From positions 1-18,426 of the forward strand of contig JBFLVX010000032.1 of NCBI GenBank assembly GCA_040758255.1: a stretch of DNA of 18,426 nt, given 5' to 3'. Position 1 is the stretch's first letter. Every line of letters starts with the position of its first letter. This document shows, in pieces, positions 1 to 5,718 of this stretch. The DNA is from JACRPZ01 sp040758255 (GTDB lineage Bacteria > Nitrospirota > Thermodesulfovibrionia > UBA6902). Both the position numbers and the translations under genes were made by a program. Under the pieces are notes generated by a model. The model ran no database searches. It saw only the letters and a list, made by a program, of their open reading frames with translations, and was not told where the DNA came from.

Positions 1-2
1 CA

Positions 3-395
3 GTTTTTTTGCTGTGCGCTTTCCTCTTTGCGGTTAGTGCATGCGCCGCTAACCGTTCCCATAACATGCAGGGGGCTTCGGGAGAAACTATGGATGCAAC
101 GACAGAAAGCGTGATGGTGGACTCCTCAGGCTCGTACGAAGACTGCTTCAAAGTAAAACGGGGGGAGGTACTGAATTATAAATTCAACTCTTCAAGCCCG
201 CTTGATTTCAATGTCCATTATCATCGCAGCAGTGAAGTTCTATATCCTGTTCTTCAGAATAATATTAACGAGCACGAGGGCACTATTGACCCGGAAAAGC
301 ATGGTTTGGAAGAGGAATACTACTGCCTGATGTGGAAAAATCCCGGCCTGCAGCAGTGCCGCATCTCCTATGAATGCAATGTCATACAGAAGTAA
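3..395 (+). CDS. Lipoprotein of unknown function, 5' truncated; possible GOLD-like beta domain
   Basis: The reading frame is open to the left window edge. A TTG at 9 could serve as a start, but it would give a signal peptide without a basic N-terminus, so the true start most likely lies outside the window. A hydrophobic stretch ends in the lipobox V-S-A-C, which predicts lipidation on that cysteine and attachment to the outer or inner membrane. After a Ser/Thr/Gly-rich linker the mature part has a pattern like a small beta-sandwich (FNVHYH, then YYCLMWKNPG, then a C-terminal ISYECNV strand). This resembles bacterial lipoproteins with a GOLD-like domain. Three further cysteines in the C-terminal third could form a disulphide. 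The domain guess is from memory of the pattern only. No function is assigned. Confidence 0.6.
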   Translation, partial: VFLLCAFLFAVSACAANRSHNMQGASGETMDATTESVMVDSSGSYEDCFKVKRGEVLNYKFNSSSPLDFNVHYHRSSEVLYPVLQNNINEHEGTIDPEKHGLEEEYYCLMWKNPGLQQCRISYECNVIQK

Positions 396-427
396 TCACC
401 ATTATTTTTGAAAGGCGATTATTTGCT

Positions 428-573
428 TTCAAAGAGCTTCTTATATTCCCCGTAGCCTTCTTTCTCCAGATCCCTCTTTCGGGATAAAACGAAGAGATGC
501 TGAATTCATGCAATACCGAAGGCCTGTAGGTTTCGGGCCGTCGCCAGAATGGCTCGCCGCTTACAATATCCAT
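428..573 (-). pseudogene. Broken 3' fragment of a methionine sulfoxide reductase B gene
   Basis: Positions 428-543 repeat positions 1235-1349, the 3' end of the intact msrA-msrB gene, in the same orientation. By eye there are about five substitutions and one inserted base in 116 bases. In the msrB frame the minus strand reads the conserved GLRYCMNSASLRFIPKE segment, including the catalytic cysteine. The extra base in the C run near 468-470 then shifts the frame. Towards 573 the copy jumps to a weaker match with the VVSGEPLF region (about 1511-1540 of the intact gene), so roughly 160 bases of the MsrB domain are missing. With a frameshift, an internal deletion and no 5' part it cannot make MsrB. 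It is a duplication relic next to a toxin-antitoxin module. Confidence 0.85.
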
Positions 574-577
574 CATC

Positions 578-606
578 TTGACAGATGTATATGATAGTCA
601 TATACT
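578..606 (+). promoter_or_regulatory. Near-consensus sigma70 promoter and palindromic operator of the toxin-antitoxin module
   Basis: TTGACA at 578-583 and TATACT at 601-606 are separated by exactly 17 bases. A perfect inverted repeat, GTATATGA-TAG-TCATATAC, covers 587-605, so it fills the spacer and overlaps the -10 box. That is the classic position for an autorepressing antitoxin of the ribbon-helix-helix class, here most likely the CopG-type protein encoded at 911-1189. The predicted transcription start is at or next to 613, the A of the toxin start codon. The promoter elements and palindrome are read directly; binding by the antitoxin is inferred from the family. Confidence 0.85.
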
Positions 607-612
607 AACATT

Positions 613-930
613 ATGGCATCCCCTGATATTTTGACGAAATGCACCGGGTTTGAATGGGACAGCCATAACGCAGATAAGATTTGGATTAAGCATCACGTTT
701 CTCTATCGGAATGCGAACAGATATTTTTCAATCTCCCGTTGGTTGTTGCTGACGATCTTAAACATTCAGAGCATGAAAACCGTTTCTTTGCCCTTGGGCA
801 AACTGATATGGAAAGATTTTTATTTATGGTTTTCACGGTTAGAAATAATAAAATCCGGGTAATATCAGCAAGGGATATGAACCGAAAAGAAAGGAGAGTG
901 TACAAAGCTCATGAGGAAGAAAATACCTAA
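613..930 (+). CDS. brnT: BrnT family (DUF497) type II toxin, probable ribonuclease
   Basis: This 105-residue protein has the BrnT/DUF497 pattern in order: FEWDSHNADK near the N-terminus, a KHHVS segment, a charged HSEHENR segment, a central FLFMVFTVR strand, and the C-terminal signature IRVISARDMNRKERRVY. BrnT proteins have a RelE-like fold and are toxins that cleave RNA, neutralised by the antitoxin made from the next gene. An in-frame TAG at 595 limits any upstream extension, so ATG at 613 is the earliest ordinary start. The -10 box ends at 606, so there is no room for a ribosome binding site and the message should be leaderless. The 3' end overlaps the antitoxin gene by 20 bases. Toxin before antitoxin is the usual BrnTA order. 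Confidence 0.88.
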   Translation: MASPDILTKCTGFEWDSHNADKIWIKHHVSLSECEQIFFNLPLVVADDLKHSEHENRFFALGQTDMERFLFMVFTVRNNKIRVISARDMNRKERRVYKAHEEENT

Positions 931-1189
931 GTTTAAAAATGAAGATGAGGAAAGAGCGTTTTGGGCAACTCATGACTCAACCGAGTTTATTGATTGGAAA
1001 AAGGCAAAGAGAGCTTTGCTGCCAAATCTGAAACCGTCGGTCAAGACAATCTCTCTTCGCCTTCCCGAAGCAATGCTTGAAGAATTAAAGCTGCTGGCAA
1101 ATAAAAAAGATGTGCCTTATCAATCGCTGGTGAAGATTTTTTTGGCAGAACGCATTGAAGAAGAATTTGATGCATACTCTAAGGCTTAG
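911..1189 (+). CDS. CopG/ribbon-helix-helix antitoxin partner of BrnT
   Basis: The 92-residue product matches the CopG-type antitoxin family that pairs with DUF497 toxins (PF12441-like). It has an N-terminal FWATHDSTEFIDW segment that would wrap the toxin. A ribbon-helix-helix follows at about residues 43-85, with the strand KTISLRLP, then helix 1 and the conserved YQSLVKIFLAERIEEE helix 2. Such antitoxins dimerise, bind an operator through the beta ribbon and repress their own promoter. The perfect palindrome at 587-605 is the obvious target. AAGGAG at 891-896 is 14 bases from the ATG, a long spacing, so coupling to toxin translation through the 20-base overlap is likely. It is functionally equivalent to BrnA but may belong to a different antitoxin subfamily, so no symbol is given. 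Confidence 0.87.
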   Translation: MRKKIPKFKNEDEERAFWATHDSTEFIDWKKAKRALLPNLKPSVKTISLRLPEAMLEELKLLANKKDVPYQSLVKIFLAERIEEEFDAYSKA

Positions 1190-1225
1190 ACACTGACCTG
1201 GACGCTGTTAGAGGACGTGCCAATA

Positions 1226-2326
1226 TTAGTCACCTTCAAACAGTTTCTTATACTCCCCGTAGCCTTCTTTCTCCAGATCCTCTTTCGGGATAAACCGAAG
1301 AGATGCTGAATTCATGCAATAGCGAAGGCCTGTAGGTTTCGGGCCGTCGTCAAAGACATGCCCTAAGTGGGAATCGCCGTGCTTGCTCCTGACCTCTGTT
1401 CTCTCCATTAATAAATTCCCGTCTTTCCGCTCGACAATATTGCCTTTCTCAATAGGCTGCATGAAGCTCGGCCAGCCTGTGCCGGAATCGAACTTGTCAG
1501 CAGAGCTGAAGAGCGGTTCGCCGCTCACGACATCCACATATATGCCTTCGCGATGATTGTCCCAGTATTCGTTGTCGAAAGCCTTTTCAGTGGCTTCATC
1601 CTGAGTAACTTTGTACTGAAGGGGCGTGAGCTTCTTTTTGATCTCTTCTTTTGACGGCTTCACGTATCTCTGCCTCTCCTCTTTTGATACGTCAATATTC
1701 TTGCTCTCTCCCCATAGTTTTTTTAGAAACGCGTCTCTGCCGGAGCCTATCTTATAGAGATTGTAGCGAACAGGATTTTTCTCATAATATTTCTGGTGAT
1801 AATCTTCAGCAGGATAGAACTCTGAAGCCGGGACGATCTCGGTGACAATCGGTTTTGAAAACTTTCCTGACTTTTCAAGTGCGTCCTTTGAGGCAAGCGC
1901 GAGACGTTTCTGCTCTTCATTGTGGTAGAAGATGACTGTCCGGTATTGTGTGCCGTTGTCGGCAAACTGCTTGTTCAGTGTTGTCGGGTCAATGCTCTGC
2001 CAGAAGATGTCTAACAGTTCTTCATATCTTGTCTGTTCAGGATCATACAGAATCTCGACCGCTTCTGCATGCCCGGTTGTGCCAGAACTGACTTCCTCAT
2101 AAGTAGGGTTCTTCTTCTGGCCGCCGGTGTACCCGGCTTTTGTGGAGATAACCCCCTTGAGTTTATCGTAGGGAGGCTGCATGCACCAGAAACAGCCTCC
2201 GGCAAAAGTAGCCTTTCCAAGCTTTGCGGAAGGTGTCCGGCTGTCTTCTCCGTTCTTTCCAAACAGCGCCATAGTTATCCCTCCTGTTAACAGTATAAGT
2301 GAGAAGATGATGAGAGCTTTCTTCAT
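1226..2326 (-). CDS. msrAB: Bifunctional peptide methionine sulfoxide reductase MsrA-MsrB, exported or membrane-anchored
   Basis: A 366-residue fusion that repairs both methionine sulfoxide epimers in oxidised proteins. Residues 4-21 form one hydrophobic segment after two lysines, a signal peptide or anchor without a lipobox, so it should act outside the cytoplasm. The MsrA domain starts with GCFWC (C45, C48). The MsrB domain, from about 235, shows VVSGEPLFSS, SGTGWPSF, HLGHVFDDGP and the catalytic RYCMNSASLRF (C337). These are the only three cysteines. The zinc cysteines and the resolving cysteine often found in MsrB (here T283 in SGTGWPSF) are absent, so C337 would need an external reductant, while C45/C48 can form a CxxC disulphide as in Bacillus-type MsrA. 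The gene converges with the antitoxin gene. Its 3' end is duplicated at 428-543. Confidence 0.93.
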   Translation of the reverse strand: MKKALIIFSLILLTGGITMALFGKNGEDSRTPSAKLGKATFAGGCFWCMQPPYDKLKGVISTKAGYTGGQKKNPTYEEVSSGTTGHAEAVEILYDPEQTRYEELLDIFWQSIDPTTLNKQFADNGTQYRTVIFYHNEEQKRLALASKDALEKSGKFSKPIVTEIVPASEFYPAEDYHQKYYEKNPVRYNLYKIGSGRDAFLKKLWGESKNIDVSKEERQRYVKPSKEEIKKKLTPLQYKVTQDEATEKAFDNEYWDNHREGIYVDVVSGEPLFSSADKFDSGTGWPSFMQPIEKGNIVERKDGNLLMERTEVRSKHGDSHLGHVFDDGPKPTGLRYCMNSASLRFIPKEDLEKEGYGEYKKLFEGD

Positions 2327-2367
2327 GTTTTATGATACCTGTTTTTAATGAAGAAATTATGAAATGG

Positions 2368-3111
2368 CTATGCTTTCACAACAGGGTCGGCATTAGGGTC
2401 AATGGGGTTCATCCTTACCGCCAATGAAAAGAGGTACGGGTAGTCTTCCTTCAGGTGCTTCATGTATAAAAGCCATTCTGCCAGCACTTGAGAATATGCC
2501 CGCTTGATGTCTCCTGAGAGATGGTCATAGTCAACCTGCGGCAGTCCCTCCAGGGACTTCCGAGCTGAAAGCTCCTCTGCAAGATGGAAGACCGCCCAGA
2601 GCAAATCTGTAAAGGAGTCATGCTCAAGCAGGTTTGGGTTAGCCAAAAGGCTGAGGAGGAACGACCGCTTTGACTCCAGCAGGGACTTCAGGCTGTGCAA
2701 GTCTCCTGATCTGCTGTCAATCTTTATTTCCAAACTCTTCATTAAAGCCGCGGCAGTCTGAAAGTCCCGCACAGTCCATTTCGGCGTGACCATGAGCCGC
2801 GTCCTTATTTCTGTCATATCGCTGTTGAAGGCTGAGCATAGCTTTATCAATTCAGCGCCAACTTCAATGTGAAATGTCCCTATCAGCATATTCATCTTCT
2901 TCATGAGCGCGCGTTTTTCGCGGGAGGATAGGAGCTGGTTCAGTATGAGGGTAACGAGGAGTACCTGAACAGGCACAAAGGCGATGTCCTGAAGCATGTA
3001 AAAGAACGTCTCCTCCGTACGGTGAAAAATCCCTATCTGAAGCAGATACAATACGGTTGAGGAAGCCGTAAGGGCTACGGCAAGCGCGATATACCACCTT
3101 TTATGATTCAT
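2368..3111 (-). CDS. Membrane protein of unknown function with two N-terminal TM helices and a helical cytoplasmic domain
   Basis: The 247-residue product has two hydrophobic segments, at about residues 7-27 and 38-62. The loop between them is short and the remaining 180 residues are predominantly helical, rich in Leu, Lys, Glu and Ser. The basic stretch SSREKRALMKKM directly after TM2 suggests by the positive-inside rule that the long C-terminal domain is cytoplasmic. I see no catalytic motif, cysteine pair or known ligand-binding signature. The gene lies 41 bases upstream of msrAB on the same strand, so the two may share a transcript, which would hint at a stress or envelope role. It is divergent from the cytochrome gene. 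Its regular composition and codon use argue for a real gene. No function is claimed. Confidence 0.72.
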   Translation of the reverse strand: MNHKRWYIALAVALTASSTVLYLLQIGIFHRTEETFFYMLQDIAFVPVQVLLVTLILNQLLSSREKRALMKKMNMLIGTFHIEVGAELIKLCSAFNSDMTEIRTRLMVTPKWTVRDFQTAAALMKSLEIKIDSRSGDLHSLKSLLESKRSFLLSLLANPNLLEHDSFTDLLWAVFHLAEELSARKSLEGLPQVDYDHLSGDIKRAYSQVLAEWLLYMKHLKEDYPYLFSLAVRMNPIDPNADPVVKA

Positions 3112-3324
3112 AATGTCCGCCGATCTTCTATATTCATATTAATAAGATAACACATTCAAAAGTAACACTTTGAGTTTAAGAGAAATTGTGATAAGCTAAA
3201 AATATGATATATCTGAACCCTTTTTGCACGAATGCATTTTTCTCTGAAGGAGGTGGTTTATTAAAGTTGCCGGAATTGTTTAATTCAGTAATGTAAGAAT
3301 CAACACTTATAAACAGTATGTTTG

Positions 3325-3331
3325 AAAGGAG
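3325..3331 (+). promoter_or_regulatory. Ribosome binding site that sets the cytochrome start at 3339
   Basis: AAAGGAG ends seven bases before the ATG at 3339. The in-frame ATG at 3318 lies upstream of this site and has no Shine-Dalgarno sequence of its own. Starting at 3339 also gives a cleaner signal peptide (M-F-T-R-I-V before the hydrophobic core). Confidence 0.8.
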
Positions 3332-3338
3332 ATTGAAA

Positions 3339-3842
3339 ATGTTTACCAGAATCGTGACAACTCTTTTAGTCGTAAGTATGTTTTTAGCCGGAAGCTCAAG
3401 CCTGCTCTATGCAGATGAAGCCGGCTTACAGAAACAGGTGGATGCGATAAAGGGTGCTTTGCCGAAATTTGCAATACCTATGCGTGAGGTAGGCGACAGA
3501 TTCCAGAACATATATTTTGCGGCCAAAGGCGGCAACTGGGGGCTCGCCGCTTACATGGCAAAATACATGAACGGCGCAATGAAACCGGCGATGGTTACAA
3601 AGCCGGATGAGTATGAATCATGGAAGAGCTTTTATACAGACACTTTTGCGCCGGTAACAAAAGCGATAGCGGCAGAGGACTTCAAGGCTTTTGAAAAGGA
3701 ATATAACGCTGTGATTGACTCATGCAACGGATGTCATGCGGGCATGGGATACGGCTTTATCAAGGTCAAAAAACTGAGCGCTCCCGCAGATATGGGCATA
3801 GATTACAGCCTCAAATCAAAAGCAGCGGATGTGCCGAAATAA
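3339..3842 (+). CDS. Secreted c-type cytochrome with one haem site, cytochrome c'-like
   Basis: The product is 167 residues from the ATG set by AAAGGAG. It has a Sec signal peptide of about 25 residues, with likely cleavage after LLYA before DEAG. The mature protein is mainly helical and carries a single CNGCH haem-attachment motif (C129, C132, H133) close to the C-terminus, followed by GMGYGFIKV. One CxxCH at the end of a helical bundle is the layout of cytochrome c'/c556-like proteins. The axial ligand on the far side could be a methionine in the first helix, such as that in IPMREVGDRF, but this is a guess. It would sit in the periplasm as an electron carrier or gas-binding protein. It is monocistronic: a divergent gene lies upstream and a strong terminator follows 14 bases after the stop. 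Confidence 0.82.
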   Translation: MFTRIVTTLLVVSMFLAGSSSLLYADEAGLQKQVDAIKGALPKFAIPMREVGDRFQNIYFAAKGGNWGLAAYMAKYMNGAMKPAMVTKPDEYESWKSFYTDTFAPVTKAIAAEDFKAFEKEYNAVIDSCNGCHAGMGYGFIKVKKLSAPADMGIDYSLKSKAADVPK

Positions 3843-3856
3843 GGTTTAAATCTGAG

Positions 3857-3911
3857 ACAGCCGGGTTTTACCGGATATTAAAATCCGCAGCCCGGCTGTT
3901 TTCTTCTTTTG
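3857..3911 (+). terminator. Intrinsic terminator of the cytochrome gene
   Basis: A perfect 9-bp stem, ACAGCCGGG (3857-3865) with CCCGGCTGT (3891-3899), encloses a smaller CGGAT/ATCCG hairpin (3872-3876 with 3883-3887). It runs into a T-rich tract from 3899 (TTTTCTTCTTTT). It lies 14 bases after the cytochrome stop codon and before the convergent antiporter gene. Confidence 0.88.
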
Positions 3912-3934
3912 TAATTCCTGAACATAGGATATAA

Positions 3935-5116
3935 TCATCCCTTCTCCAGAAACTTTTCCCCGGTAATATTCATGGCGATTGCACCGATCGGAGCGGTAAA
4001 GAGTATTGACAGGACGGCAATGGCAAGGATCATCTCGCCTGATTTAACTCCGATGGAGAGCGGCACAGCGCCGATTGCCGCCTGGACCGTTGCCTTTGGA
4101 ATATACGCGGCCATGCAGAAGAGCTTCTCCCTGAAGTTCAGGTCTGTTTTTATAAGCGATACATATGTTCCGGCAGCCCGCGCCAGAAGTCCGAGAAATA
4201 TGAGCGCCGCGCCTGCCAGCCCGGCATCCAACGCTACATGGATATTCACCTGAGTCCCGACCAGCACAAAGAGGAGTATCTCCGCGAATACCCATATCTT
4301 GCCAAGCTTAACTGATATCTTATGGGCAATAGGTTCGGATCTTTCAAGTATTATAAAACCGATGGCTATAACACCTGACAGCGCGGAGATGGAGACAAAA
4401 GGTTTGATGGTCTTTTCAAACCACGTCAGAAGAATTGCGGCTCCAATGACGATCATGCCTTTCTTGGTTGCCCTCGGCTCGTATCTCTCAAAAATCTTGT
4501 ATAACGCAAATCCCGTCACAATCCCGGCGGCTATGCCGAGGCTTATGGAAACCGGAATATCTAAAAGCCTCATAAGGATGTTAGCGCCTTCCCCCTCATA
4601 CATCCCTATGAGCGCCGAGAAAATTACAATCACAAATACATTATCGAGCGATGAAGAGGCAAGCAGCAATGTGGGTATGCCTTTTTTAACCCCTCTTTTG
4701 TCCTCGATAAACTTTATCATCGAGGGAACAACGACTGCGGGGGAGACCGCTGCGACTACCGAACCGAGGAGCGCGGATTCAATAAGGGTTAAATGAAAAA
4801 AGAATGGCGCGATCAGCGCTACGCATACGCCTTCAAAGACCGCGGGGATAAAACCCGTTAAGAGCGCCCGCTTGCCGACCCTGTTAAGCGTTTCTCTCCT
4901 TGTTGCAAACCCTGCCCGCAAGAGAATGACTATCAAGGCTATCATCCTGAAATCAGATGAGGCTTTTATTAATTCAGGAGCTATTAAATTTAATACATAC
5001 GGGCCTGCAATTATCCCTGCAAAGAGCATCCCGATAATCCCCGGCAGTTTTATCTGCCTGAAGATATAGTCGGAAAGGAGTCCAATAATAATAATAAGAG
5101 CCAGACTTATCGCCAT
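3935..5116 (-). CDS. Cation/proton antiporter (Na+/H+ exchanger family), under a fluoride riboswitch
   Basis: A 393-residue, almost wholly hydrophobic protein with roughly 12 TM helices and the PF00999 pattern. It has IKLPGIIGMLFAGIIAGP in the second helix region, VVAAVSPAVVVPSM in the middle, then SSSLDNVFVIVIF, and a C-terminal AYIPKATVQAAIGAVPL. The conserved Asp in SLDN corresponds to the acidic ion-binding position of the family; the exact ion cannot be read from sequence. The protein ends shortly after the last helix, so there is no KefB-type TrkA domain. GGGAGG stands seven bases before the ATG. Upstream lie a complete fluoride aptamer and a terminator, so expression should rise with intracellular fluoride. 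Antiporters of this superfamily are among the gene classes known to be controlled by this riboswitch, alongside CrcB and CLC-F. Its role is therefore probably fluoride resistance, directly or by ion and pH compensation. Confidence 0.9.
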   Translation of the reverse strand: MAISLALIIIIGLLSDYIFRQIKLPGIIGMLFAGIIAGPYVLNLIAPELIKASSDFRMIALIVILLRAGFATRRETLNRVGKRALLTGFIPAVFEGVCVALIAPFFFHLTLIESALLGSVVAAVSPAVVVPSMIKFIEDKRGVKKGIPTLLLASSSLDNVFVIVIFSALIGMYEGEGANILMRLLDIPVSISLGIAAGIVTGFALYKIFERYEPRATKKGMIVIGAAILLTWFEKTIKPFVSISALSGVIAIGFIILERSEPIAHKISVKLGKIWVFAEILLFVLVGTQVNIHVALDAGLAGAALIFLGLLARAAGTYVSLIKTDLNFREKLFCMAAYIPKATVQAAIGAVPLSIGVKSGEMILAIAVLSILFTAPIGAIAMNITGEKFLEKG

Positions 5117-5136
5117 GCTTCAACCTCCCGGAAATT

Positions 5137-5172
5137 AAAAAAACCCCTGCCCTCTTGTCTTGAGAGTAGGAG
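5137..5172 (-). terminator. Intrinsic terminator forming the riboswitch expression platform
   Basis: On the minus strand CTCCT (5172-5168) pairs with AGGGG (5148-5144) and CTCT (5166-5163) with AGAG (5155-5152). Together they form a two-part stem with a small internal loop, followed directly by seven T (5143-5137). The outer 5' arm contains the CUCC bases that the fluoride aptamer needs for its pseudoknot, so terminator and folded aptamer exclude each other. Fluoride binding should prevent termination. Confidence 0.82.
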
Positions 5173-5252
5173 TCATCAGTTCCTAAGCACCGGAACGGTT
5201 TATCCCGTTAGAAATTTTTTCTAATGGGATTAACGGCGAACCCCATCGCCGC
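5167..5252 (-). ncRNA. Fluoride riboswitch aptamer (crcB RNA motif)
   Basis: Read on the minus strand, the element opens with GGCGATGGGGTTCGCC (5250-5235), where GGCG/CGCC is P1 and GGGGUU the pseudoknot loop. The P2 hairpin GUUCC/GGAAC follows (5196-5192 with 5183-5179). The hallmark UGAUGACUCCUAC comes last (5178-5166). GGGGUU (5244-5239) pairs with GACUCC (5174-5169), including two G-U wobbles. These are the conserved parts of the fluoride-sensing crcB motif. Between P1 and P2 there is an extra long hairpin (5229-5203). The aptamer begins at the predicted transcription start and leads into a terminator and the antiporter gene. I read it by eye; a covariance-model search would settle it. 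Confidence 0.9.
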
Positions 5253-5256
5253 TATT

Positions 5257-5285
5257 AAGATAACAAAATCCGCCGGCTATAGCAA
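5257..5285 (-). promoter_or_regulatory. Probable sigma70 promoter of the riboswitch-antiporter transcript
   Basis: On the minus strand TTGCTA (5285-5280) and TATCTT (5262-5257) are spaced by 17 bases, four of six matches each. The predicted start is near 5250, exactly the first G of the fluoride aptamer. That coincidence supports the call despite the modest boxes. Confidence 0.55.
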
Positions 5286-5362
5286 ATCATACAGGTTTTA
5301 TTCATAATTTGTTATTCTATAACTACTGCCGCATGACCCAAGGCATGGCAAGCGAAGAGATA

Positions 5363-5692
5363 ATGATTGAAAAAAGAGGCGCTGAAAGGACATTTCTTGT
5401 TCTGCAAGCCGAAATAATATCAGGCAGCAACATATACGGCGGGGTTATAAAGAACTTCTCCGAAACCGGTTTATATGTTGAAACCGTCCCAACAAGGGAG
5501 ATAACAGACTTTGTCCCTGAGCAGAGGCTTGAATTAAAGTTCAAGTCTGCTCATGGAGAGACGATAAATCTTAAGTGCGAAGTGGTCTGGTTGTACTCAA
5601 AAAAATTGCAGCACGGCTTAAAGCAGAATAACCTCGGCGTTGAGATTGTAGTTCCTAACATGAAGTACAAAAGATTCCTCAAGGCGCTTTAA
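5363..5692 (+). CDS. Stand-alone PilZ domain protein, predicted c-di-GMP receptor
   Basis: A single PilZ domain of about 110 residues with both parts of the c-di-GMP site: R5-G-A-E-R9 (RxxxR) at the very N-terminus and N31-F-S33-E-T-G36 ((D/N)xSxxG), 21 residues apart, as is normal. The rest alternates beta strands such as LKCEVVWLY and NLGVEIVV. The frame is open up to a TTG at 5309, with ATGs at 5333, 5345 and 5363. None has a good Shine-Dalgarno sequence, and 5363 is preferred because GAAGAG lies just before it and the RxxxR motif follows at once. It would act in the cytoplasm, transmitting c-di-GMP levels to an unknown partner in motility or biofilm control. The next gene, 26 bases away, also encodes a PilZ domain. 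Confidence 0.83.
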   Translation: MIEKRGAERTFLVLQAEIISGSNIYGGVIKNFSETGLYVETVPTREITDFVPEQRLELKFKSAHGETINLKCEVVWLYSKKLQHGLKQNNLGVEIVVPNMKYKRFLKAL

Positions 5693-5718
5693 AAATCCCA
5701 ATCTGATATTATGTGAAT

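Noticed and set aside
407..433. Inverted repeat TTTGAAAG / CTTTCAAA after the lipoprotein stop, as a terminator
   Set aside because: The stem is A/T-rich, the loop is 11 bases and no T tract follows on either strand.
382..576. A 64-codon minus-strand reading frame between the lipoprotein and the toxin
   Set aside because: Only its first few codons (VVSGEP-like) are in the msrB frame; the rest reads the duplicated msrB end out of frame. It is part of the pseudogene, not a gene.
3318..3338. Upstream ATG at 3318 as start of the cytochrome
   Set aside because: The Shine-Dalgarno AAAGGAG lies after this ATG and fits the ATG at 3339; the extra seven residues would also disturb the signal peptide.
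4299..4796. Long plus-strand reading frame opposite the antiporter gene
   Set aside because: It is the complement of a clear PF00999 gene, has no ribosome binding site and its protein shows no family features.
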